NCBI RefSeq assembly: GCF_014203355.1 | Contig: NZ_JACHIR010000003.1 | Location: 186,001 to 250,000 of the forward strand | Reading direction: 5' to 3' | DNA: 64,000 nt | DNA from: Kutzneria kofuensis | Lineage (GTDB): Bacteria; Actinomycetota; Actinomycetes; Mycobacteriales; Pseudonocardiaceae | Shown: positions 32,468 through 38,837 of the stretch, piece after piece | Position numbering within the stretch: the stretch's first letter is position 1 | How the letters are laid out: each line of letters begins with the position of its first letter | Translations under genes and position numbers: made by a program | The notes under the pieces: model-generated | Databases searched by the model: none | What the model was told of the DNA's origin: nothing | What the model saw: only the letters and a program-made list of their open reading frames with translations

Positions 32468-33220
32468 TCAGTACATCGCCATGCCGCCGTTGACGGCGGC
32501 CGTCGTGCCGGTCATGAAGGTGTTGTCCGCGCTGGCGTAGAAGGCGACCGCCTGCGCGACGTCCTTGGGCAGCGCCAGGCGGCCCATCGGGGTCGCCGCG
32601 ATCTGCCGCTGCTTCTGTTCGTCGTCGAGGACGTTCGAGATCTTGGTCTCGGCCACCGGGCCGGGCTCCACGACGTTGACGGTGATGCCCAGCGGGCCCA
32701 GTTCCTGGGCCAGGTAGCGGGCGAACTGCGTCAGCGCGGCCTTGGCCGTGCCCAGTGCGATCATGCCGGCGCGGGGCCGGCGGCTCAGTCCCGTGCCGAG
32801 AAGGACGATCCGGCCGCCGTGATCGGTCATGTGCGGCAGGACGGCCTTGGTGACCGTGAACGCCGCCTTCATCTCGTCGTCGAGCTTGCCGCCCAGCTCG
32901 TCCCAGGTCATGTCCCGGAACGGCTTGATCGCGTACGGGGTGAGGGCGTTGTGCACGAGCACGTCGACGCCGCCCCAGCTGTCGTGGACCTGGTCGATCA
33001 TGGCGTCGACCGCTGCGTTGTCGCGTACATCGGCCTGCACGGCCATGGCCTGACCGCCCTCGGCCTCGATACCGGCCACCACCTCCTTGGCCGCGGTCTC
33101 GCTGTGCAGGTAGTTGACGACCACTCGCATCCCGCGTGCCGCCAGCAGGCGCGCGGTTGCCGCGCCGATTCCGCTGCTGGCTCCGGTGATCAACGCCACC
33201 CTGCCGGTGTCCCCAGTCAC
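32468..33220 (-). CDS. Atypical SDR-family protein lacking the catalytic Tyr
   Basis: A 250-residue Rossmann-fold SDR. The cofactor motif TGASSGIG is intact and the overall pattern fits FabG-like reductases (VNVVEPGPVAETKI, AVNGGMAMY). However, the YxxxK motif reads L-G-T-A-K (Leu156, Lys160), the Ser position about 13 residues earlier is Thr143, and NNAG is changed to HNAL. A normal keto-reduction is thus unlikely. GTG 33220 follows GGAGG by 4-5 nt. It sits between a TetR gene (14 bp upstream) and the THI5-like gene (10 bp downstream) in one operon. Confidence 0.85.
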   Translation of the reverse strand: MTGDTGRVALITGASSGIGAATARLLAARGMRVVVNYLHSETAAKEVVAGIEAEGGQAMAVQADVRDNAAVDAMIDQVHDSWGGVDVLVHNALTPYAIKPFRDMTWDELGGKLDDEMKAAFTVTKAVLPHMTDHGGRIVLLGTGLSRRPRAGMIALGTAKAALTQFARYLAQELGPLGITVNVVEPGPVAETKISNVLDDEQKQRQIAATPMGRLALPKDVAQAVAFYASADNTFMTGTTAAVNGGMAMY

Positions 33221-33234
33221 TTGTCCTCCAGTGG

Positions 33235-33837
33235 TCAGGAGTTGCCCTCGCGGATCGCTCCGTACAGCACTGTGTCCACGGTCGTCCGCAGCAGATCTGC
33301 CGCGGTGCAGTCGAGTTCGCGGGGCAGCTGCGAGTTCAGCAGCCGCTCCACCGCGCCCCGGGTGATCTCACCCAGCAGCTCCGGCGGCGCCGTCAGCAGT
33401 CCGCGCCGGTGGCCGTCCCGGAACAGCTCGTCCAGCCGCTGGTAGACCACCGCGTCGATCCGCTGCTCCACGTGTCGGCGGAGCATTGCGTCGCCGCGGC
33501 CCGTGGCCAGTTGCGCCGCCCCGATCCGCGCCAGCTCGCCGCCCGCCGCGATCAGGAACCGCTGCACCCGCTCGCTGAGCGGCCGCCCCTCGGTCTCCTG
33601 CTCCGCCGCTCGCACCGCGCGCTCGATCGCCCCGAACTGCCGGTCCAGCACCGCCGTCAGCAGGCTCTGCTTGTCCGGGAAGTGCCGGTAGATCGTCTTC
33701 TTGCTCATTCCCAGCTCACGGGCCAGGTCGTCCATGCTGACCCGGCCCGGCCCCAGGAACAGCCGGCTCGCCGCGTCGACGATGACCTCGGCCCGCCGGT
33801 CGTCGGTGGAAACGGAGGAAACTATTTTGGTTTCCAT
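33235..33837 (-). CDS. TetR-family transcriptional regulator
   Basis: A 200-residue regulator. The N-terminal helix-turn-helix is RVSMDDLARELGMSKKTIYRHF, and the C-terminal ligand-binding domain is helical and variable. An inverted repeat overlaps its start codon, so autoregulation is likely. ATG 33837 is taken; GTG 33846, which has AGGG 5 nt upstream, would add MET-like residues. It heads the operon with the atypical SDR and THI5-like protein and is divergent from the haloalkane dehalogenase. Confidence 0.9.
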   Translation of the reverse strand: METKIVSSVSTDDRRAEVIVDAASRLFLGPGRVSMDDLARELGMSKKTIYRHFPDKQSLLTAVLDRQFGAIERAVRAAEQETEGRPLSERVQRFLIAAGGELARIGAAQLATGRGDAMLRRHVEQRIDAVVYQRLDELFRDGHRRGLLTAPPELLGEITRGAVERLLNSQLPRELDCTAADLLRTTVDTVLYGAIREGNS

Positions 33838-33844
33838 AGTTTCC
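33817..33844. promoter_or_regulatory. Inverted repeat at the TetR start codon
   Basis: GGAAACTA and TAGTTTCC are perfect 8-bp arms with a 12-bp spacer containing a third GGAAAC-type element (GGTTTCC). The TetR ATG lies inside it. The layout fits a TetR-family operator controlling the TetR-SDR operon and perhaps the divergent dehalogenase. Confidence 0.65.
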
Positions 33845-33944
33845 ACGATGGCCCTGAGCCGGACCGCTGTCAAGGCGGCCCGATGTCACAGTCGCCCCTG
33901 GGATGTGTCCAACCTCGTGTAGGCGGTTCGACCAGGGAGGACAC

Positions 33945-34790
33945 GTGAAGACCATCGAGGTCGAGGACTCGTTCATGGCGTACCGGGAGGCCGGCGCGGG
34001 GGACACGACGATCGTGTTCCTGCACGGCAACCCGACGTCGTCGTATCTGTGGCGGAAGGTGATCCCGGAGCTGGCGGACCGGGCGCGGTGCCTGGCGCCG
34101 GACCTGATCGGCATGGGTGACTCGGGCAAGCCGGACATCGGCTACCGGCTCGCCGACCACGCCCGGTACCTGGACGCCTGGTTCGACGCGCTGGGACTGG
34201 ACGAGGTGGTGATCGTCGGACAGGACTGGGGCGGGGCGCTCGGCATGGACTGGGCTCGTCGCCACCCGGGGAGGGCGCGGGGGCTGGCGCTGGTGGAGAC
34301 GTTCCTGCGGCCGCTGGCGTGGGCGGAGCTGCCCGAGCTGGGGCAGCAGCTCTTCCGGCGCATGCGGTCGGCGGAGGGGGAACAGATGGTGTTGCGGGAC
34401 AACCAGTTCATCGAGTTCAACCTGCCGCACGGAGTGGCGTCCGGGCTGGCGCCGGCCGATCACGACGTGTACCGCGCGCCGTACCCGGACGAGCGGTCGC
34501 GGCGGCCGCTGCTGGCCTGGCCGCGGGAGATTCCGTTCGACGGGGAGCCGGCGGACGTGCATGATCGCGTGGTTGCCTACGGCCGGTGGATGGCCGAGAC
34601 CCCGGAGGTGCGCAAGCTCGTGATGACCGTGGAACCCGGGGTGGGCATGGGATCGCCGGAGACGGCCGCCTGGGCGAAGGAGACGTTCGCGGCGGTGACG
34701 CTGGTGTCGCTCGGTCCCGGCGGGCACCAGGCGCCGGAGGACCAGCCGGTGGCGATGGGCCGGGCGATCGCGTCCTGGCTGTGGTCGTGA
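33945..34790 (+). CDS. Haloalkane dehalogenase-like alpha/beta hydrolase
   Basis: A 281-residue alpha/beta hydrolase. The nucleophile D94 is in VGQDWGGALG, the acid E118 in LALVETFLRPLAW, and the base H261 in GPGGHQAPED. The halide-binding pair is N29 (FLHGNPTSSYLW) and W95. This is the HLD-II (DhaA/LinB) pattern for hydrolysing carbon-halogen bonds in the cytoplasm. GTG 33945 follows GGGAGG by 4 nt. Its stop overlaps the start of a sigma-factor gene by 4 bp, an unusual partner. A TetR operator lies in the divergent region. Confidence 0.85.
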   Translation: MKTIEVEDSFMAYREAGAGDTTIVFLHGNPTSSYLWRKVIPELADRARCLAPDLIGMGDSGKPDIGYRLADHARYLDAWFDALGLDEVVIVGQDWGGALGMDWARRHPGRARGLALVETFLRPLAWAELPELGQQLFRRMRSAEGEQMVLRDNQFIEFNLPHGVASGLAPADHDVYRAPYPDERSRRPLLAWPREIPFDGEPADVHDRVVAYGRWMAETPEVRKLVMTVEPGVGMGSPETAAWAKETFAAVTLVSLGPGGHQAPEDQPVAMGRAIASWLWS

Positions 34791-35602
34791 GCGACGTCGT
34801 CGCCCGTGCTGTCGACGGGGACCAGGACGCGCTGCGGGAGATCGTGCACGAGCTGCGGGATCCGCTGTACCGGTTGGCGCTGCGCATGGTGTGGCGGCCG
34901 GCCGACGCCGAGGACGCCACGCAGGAGATCCTGATCCAGGTGATCACCCGCCTCGCGTCGTTCCGCGGCGAGGCCAAGCTGCTCACGTGGGCGTACCGGA
35001 TCGGCGTGAACTACCTGCTGAACCTGCGCCGGAAGACGCCGCAGGAGGCGCGGGAGCTCAGCCTGGACGAGTTCCGCGCCGATCTGGCCGAGGGCCTGGC
35101 CGCCGAGGACTACGGCGGCCCGGACGCGGAGCTGCTGGCGCACGAGGTTCGGCTGTCGTGCACGCAGGCGGTGTTGCAGTGCCTGGAGCGGTCGGAGCGG
35201 ATCGCGTTCGTGCTCGGCGACATCTTCGAGCTGACGTCCACCGAGGCCGCCTGGGTGCTGGACATCTCGTCGGCGGCCTACCGCAAGCGGCTGGAGCGGG
35301 CCCGGGAACGGCTGCGGGCGTTCATGGGCTCGACCTGCGGGATCGTGACGCCCTCGGGCTTCTGTCGGTGCGCCCGGCGGGTGTCGACGGCCGTCTCGAT
35401 CGGCCGGATCGACGCCGCCGCGCCCGCGCTCGTCGGGCATGCCGTCAACGGTCGCGGCGTGCAGGAGGCCGCCGCACAGCTGCACCGGCTGCACGACGCC
35501 GCCGCTGTGCTGCGGGCACACCCCGACTACGCGGCCTCTCGGTCCCGCACCGACGCGATCTTGGGCCTGCTGCGCTCCGGCTCTTTCCCGCTCCTGGAGT
35601 GA
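34787..35602 (+). CDS. ECF-type sigma-70 family factor with Cys-containing C-terminal extension
   Basis: A 271-residue sigma factor. Region 2 is at about 8-75 (ALREIVHELRDPLYRLALRMV, YRIGVNYLLNLRRK, shown in part) and region 4 at about 120-185 (SERIAFVLGDIFELTSTEAA, RKRLERARERLR). About 85 further residues begin with CGIVTPSGFCRCARR, a Cys-rich motif of possible metal or redox sensing. No anti-sigma gene is adjacent. The GTGA overlap with the dehalogenase implies translational coupling. The next gene encodes a membrane protein that might be linked in function; this is conjecture. Confidence 0.85.
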   Translation: MSDVVARAVDGDQDALREIVHELRDPLYRLALRMVWRPADAEDATQEILIQVITRLASFRGEAKLLTWAYRIGVNYLLNLRRKTPQEARELSLDEFRADLAEGLAAEDYGGPDAELLAHEVRLSCTQAVLQCLERSERIAFVLGDIFELTSTEAAWVLDISSAAYRKRLERARERLRAFMGSTCGIVTPSGFCRCARRVSTAVSIGRIDAAAPALVGHAVNGRGVQEAAAQLHRLHDAAAVLRAHPDYAASRSRTDAILGLLRSGSFPLLE

Positions 35603-35662
35603 AACGATCACGGTTGGGCATCTCCGGACCCGTGACCGGTGACGCGCTGCTGTGATCACGGC

Positions 35663-36790
35663 ATGCGGGGCATGGTGTTGTGGGCGGCGCTCGGCGCGGC
35701 GGTCGTGTTTGCAGGGGCCTGGTTCCTGCCGTGGATGGGGGACACTCCGCCGTTTCCGCTCATCGGTCACGGCATGACCGGAGCCGGGTTCATCTTCGAC
35801 ACGCCCCCGGGCCCAGGGACCGGCCTGGAGATAGTGCTGTTCGGCCTGCTCGGGCTGGCGGCGTTCGTCGCCGCCTTCCTGACCGCGCCGGTGGGTTCGG
35901 TGATCATCGCGCTGCTGGCCGACATCACCGGAGTCCACCTGGCGCTTCGGGACCACCCCGGGCTGTCGTCGGGGCCGGGTACGGTGATCGCCATCATGGC
36001 GATCACCGTGCTGGCCGCGACCCAGGTGGTCGTGATCTGGCCGGCGGCCAGGAAGTCGGCGATCGTGGCCGTGGCGCTCGCGACGGTGGCGGGCGTGGGC
36101 GGATCGGTGCTCGTCACCGCACGGGATGTGGACGCCACGACGTCCACTGCGCTGAGCGCCGTCACGGTCAAGGAGCAGCACGGGCCGCTCAGCGGCATCA
36201 CCGCCGTCGACGCCAAGAACGGCGCGGAACGCTGGCACCACTGGGAACGCGACTGGACCGACGCCCAGGCCGGTCTCAGTCCGGACGGCGCCACCGCCTA
36301 TCTGGCAGTGGACAAGACCACCGGCCGGTACGCGCTGGCCTTCGCCGCCGCCACCGGCAAGCTGCTCTGGCAGAAGGAACTGCGTGCCGACCCCTGGTAC
36401 TGGCCGGCTTCGAGGCCCACCGCCCCCGGGGTGACCGATGAGGACCCGTGGCTGCTGATCGGGCCGGGCCTGGTCCACCACACTGGACTCAACCAGCTCC
36501 GGTACCTCGACGCCGACGGCCGGGAGGGGACGATTCGGCTGGACGCCCGCTGTGCCGGCGTGCTCGGCGCCGGCGGGGTGCGGCGGCTGTACCTGGTGGA
36601 GATGTGCGGCGATGCCGTCGGGGTGCTCGCCACCGACCGGAACGCCACCCAGCTGTGGTCCGCCATGCCGTTTCAGTCGGTGGCCGACGCTTTCCGGGCC
36701 ACAGTGGACGATCACGGCGACACGATCACCATTGGCGTCAACGATCGCACCGCGACGCTGGACGCCGGCACCGGACGGGTCACCGGGTGA
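35663..36790 (+). CDS. Membrane protein with extracytoplasmic PQQ-like beta-propeller
   Basis: A 375-residue protein. About four membrane helices occupy residues 1-150 (LWAALGAAVVFAGAWFLPW, IVLFGLLGLAAFVAAFL, VIAIMAITVLAATQVVVIW, then IVAVALATVAGVGGSVLV). The rest reads as repeated blades (ITAVDAKNGAERWHH, AATGKLLWQKEL, ATDRNATQLWSAMP) of a PQQ-type quinoprotein-like propeller facing outward. The function is unknown; such domains act as sensors or scaffolds. ATG 35663 is used for lack of a clear ribosome-binding site elsewhere. Confidence 0.75.
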   Translation: MRGMVLWAALGAAVVFAGAWFLPWMGDTPPFPLIGHGMTGAGFIFDTPPGPGTGLEIVLFGLLGLAAFVAAFLTAPVGSVIIALLADITGVHLALRDHPGLSSGPGTVIAIMAITVLAATQVVVIWPAARKSAIVAVALATVAGVGGSVLVTARDVDATTSTALSAVTVKEQHGPLSGITAVDAKNGAERWHHWERDWTDAQAGLSPDGATAYLAVDKTTGRYALAFAAATGKLLWQKELRADPWYWPASRPTAPGVTDEDPWLLIGPGLVHHTGLNQLRYLDADGREGTIRLDARCAGVLGAGGVRRLYLVEMCGDAVGVLATDRNATQLWSAMPFQSVADAFRATVDDHGDTITIGVNDRTATLDAGTGRVTG

Positions 36791-36880
36791 AGGGCTCGCC
36801 ACCCCACCGTACCGACGCGATCCTGCGGTTTGCTGCGGAACGGCTCGTTCCGCCGCCGGAGTGATGGCAGGATTGCCGGC

Positions 36881-37258
36881 GTGTCGAACAAGAGCGTCGT
36901 CGAGACGTACATCGAGGGCTTCCGCCGCACCGATCACGCCATGATCCTCGGCTGCCTGGCCGACGACGTGGAGTGGGTGCTGCACGGGTACAAGACGCTG
37001 CGGGGCAAGGCCGCCTTCGACGGCGAGATCGAGAACGACGCCGCCGAGGGCAGCCCGACCCTCGTGATCGACAAGCTCGTGGAGGAGGACGACACCGTCG
37101 TCGCCGTCGGCCACGGCACCTTCACCCTCAAGGCCGCCGGTCCGGTCGACTTCGTGTTCAGCGAGGTGTTCACGTTCGTGGACGGCCTGGTGTCGCGACT
37201 GGAGACCTACCACATCAACCTGGGCGGCGTCGGCAGCCTGGGTGAGACCGTGGTATGA
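36881..37258 (+). CDS. NTF2-like/SnoaL-type small protein
   Basis: A 125-residue single-domain protein of the NTF2-like (SnoaL/ketosteroid-isomerase) superfamily: YIEGFRRTDHAMILGCLADDVEWVLHG, cited in part, then KAAFDGEIEND and HGTFTLKAAG. The cone-shaped alpha+beta fold binds small hydrophobic ligands or acts as an isomerase. GTG 36881 has GGCAGGA 8 nt upstream. No partner is obvious. Confidence 0.8.
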   Translation: MSNKSVVETYIEGFRRTDHAMILGCLADDVEWVLHGYKTLRGKAAFDGEIENDAAEGSPTLVIDKLVEEDDTVVAVGHGTFTLKAAGPVDFVFSEVFTFVDGLVSRLETYHINLGGVGSLGETVV

Positions 37259-37308
37259 CGCCGGATCAGCTGCTGGGATGACGTCCGCGCAGGTCGAGGC
37301 TTCCTAGT

Positions 37309-37328
37309 CTTTCGGTATCGACCGAAAG
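37309..37328. promoter_or_regulatory. Palindrome upstream of the VanY-like gene
   Basis: CTTTCGGT-ATCG-ACCGAAAG has perfect 8-bp arms. It ends 10 bp before ATG 37339, with the AAAGAGG ribosome-binding site overlapping the right arm. It could be an operator or a translation-blocking hairpin. Confidence 0.55.
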
Positions 37329-37338
37329 AGGACCCACC

Positions 37339-37875
37339 ATGGACGTCTACCGGCTGGCCACGATCGGCCTGGCGGCGTTTCGGCTGCCGCTGGACGCGCT
37401 CGCCGGGCGGTGGCGTCCGTCGGAACGGGCCAGTGAATGGGCCCTGGGCCTTCGCTTCCCGCACGAGGACCTCTCCGGCTTGGACCTCGGCGCCCGGGTG
37501 GCCTTCGCCGCCGCCCGGTCCGAGGCCTTGTGGCGGCACGGCATCGTCATCGGCCTCACCTCCGGCGGGCGGTCCTTCGCCGAGCAGCAACGCCTCTTCG
37601 ACGAGGCCGTGTCGCAGTACGGCAGCGAATCCGCCGCGCGCCAATGGGTTCTCCCGCCCGCCGAGTCCCTCCACACCCAGGGCCGCGCCCTCGACATCCG
37701 CCCCCGTGAAGGCGCCCGCTGGCTCGAAACCCACGGCCACCGCTACGGCCTTTACCGCACCTACGCCAACGAGTGGTGGCACTTCGAACACTGGCCCGAG
37801 TACATCGGCACCAGCTCCCGCCCACCCCTGCGCGCCGACCCCCGCGAGTCCCGCCCAGCGTCACACCGAATGTAG
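37339..37875 (+). CDS. VanY-family D-Ala-D-Ala carboxypeptidase-like protein
   Basis: A 178-residue metallopeptidase domain. The zinc-binding SxHxxGxAxD motif is ESLHTQGRALDI and the catalytic EWWHFE follows, both complete. The family trims D-Ala-D-Ala or D-Ala-D-Lac from peptidoglycan precursors. The N-terminus has no clear signal peptide, so location is uncertain. A perfect palindrome overlapping its ribosome-binding site suggests regulated expression. Confidence 0.85.
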   Translation: MDVYRLATIGLAAFRLPLDALAGRWRPSERASEWALGLRFPHEDLSGLDLGARVAFAAARSEALWRHGIVIGLTSGGRSFAEQQRLFDEAVSQYGSESAARQWVLPPAESLHTQGRALDIRPREGARWLETHGHRYGLYRTYANEWWHFEHWPEYIGTSSRPPLRADPRESRPASHRM

Positions 37876-37913
37876 GTTCCGGGCGGCCGGGTGACTTGCC
37901 GACGTCAAGGCGA

Positions 37914-37943
37914 CGGCTCGCCATCCCGGAAGATGGCGAGCCG
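37914..37943. terminator. Bidirectional hairpin between convergent genes
   Basis: CGGCTCGCCATC / GATGGCGAGCCG is a perfect 12-bp stem with a 6-nt loop between the VanY-like and NPP1 genes. Confidence 0.7.
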
Positions 37944-37955
37944 CTCAGCAGCTGC

Positions 37956-38717
37956 TCAGCCGTTGGGGTTGAAGGGGATGCCGGTGGGCATCGAGTGTTC
38001 GAGGCCGTAGTGGAAGTTGGCGTCGTTGATCTTGATGGTGGCCTCGCCGAAGTTGGCGCTCATCAGCTTGTCCCGCAGGCCGGCGGGATAGCCGTTCCAG
38101 CCGACCAGCCGCGGGTAGAACCAGCCGTGGGTGTAGTTCTCCGGCGGTTCGTCGTTGCCGTTGGCCAGCCGGAAGAAGTGCGTGCTGGCGCCGTCCTTGT
38201 GGTAGACGACCTTGGGGTGCGAGCCGTCGAAGCGGACCTGGGACCGCGGGTACCACTTCCAGTCGCTGTGCTGCGAGGTGGACACGTACTCGACCTGGTT
38301 GCTGGCGATGTTGATCCACACCACCACGTGCTCCCAGTCATGGGTGTGGCCGATCGCGAGCGGGCCGAGAGTGGCCTGGTCCTTCTCGAAGTAGCTGGCG
38401 TACATGACCGCGCACCAGCCGTTGTTGCAGAGCTCACGGGAGTACGTGTTCGAGTTCTGTAACTGGGCCGGGTCGTGGCAGTGCCCGTTGACGTCGCCCC
38501 CGAGCTTGAGCCCGGGGTTGAGGGTGCCGTCCGATCCGATGGCGGCGGTCGCGTAGCAACCGTCGCCGTCGTAGTCGTAGGCGGGGGAGAAGGACTGTTC
38601 CCACCCGTCCGCGTTCTGCGGCAGCGGGCTGAGGATGGCGGCATCGGCAGGGCTTGGCAGGGACAAGGTCAGCACCGCGGCGCCGAACGCGGCCGCCAGT
38701 GCGGACAGTTTGCGCAC
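37956..38717 (-). CDS. Secreted NPP1/Nep1-like family protein
   Basis: A 253-residue exported protein. The first ~26 residues form a signal peptide (VRKLSALAAAFGAAVLTLSL). The mature part has the diagnostic GHTHDWEHVVVW, equivalent to the GHRHDWE heptapeptide of Nep1-like proteins, together with four Cys. In fungi, oomycetes and some bacteria these proteins bind plant sphingolipids and lyse cells. GTG 38717 has AAGGAG 5 nt upstream. Whether this actinomycete protein is cytolytic is unknown. Confidence 0.9.
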   Translation of the reverse strand: MRKLSALAAAFGAAVLTLSLPSPADAAILSPLPQNADGWEQSFSPAYDYDGDGCYATAAIGSDGTLNPGLKLGGDVNGHCHDPAQLQNSNTYSRELCNNGWCAVMYASYFEKDQATLGPLAIGHTHDWEHVVVWINIASNQVEYVSTSQHSDWKWYPRSQVRFDGSHPKVVYHKDGASTHFFRLANGNDEPPENYTHGWFYPRLVGWNGYPAGLRDKLMSANFGEATIKINDANFHYGLEHSMPTGIPFNPNG

Positions 38718-38792
38718 ATCCACTCCTTGGGTGTGTCGGGCGGCGGCGGGAGAACTATGGCCGAGATCGGCAGGGGCGATCAAGGCAACAGG

Positions 38793-38825
38793 CGTGAACT
38801 CCCTTGTGTTCCAAGGGAGTTCACG
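38793..38825 (-). terminator. Hairpin after the iron-sulfur oxidoreductase gene
   Basis: CGTGAACTCCCTTG / CAAGGGAGTTCACG is a perfect 14-bp stem with a 5-nt loop, 12 bp past the stop. Confidence 0.75.
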
Positions 38826-38837
38826 CAGCCGTCAGAA

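Noticed and set aside
34577-37213. Minus-strand open frame of about 880 codons across the dehalogenase, sigma factor and membrane-protein genes
   Set aside because: Spans several convincing plus-strand genes and has no recognisable domain.
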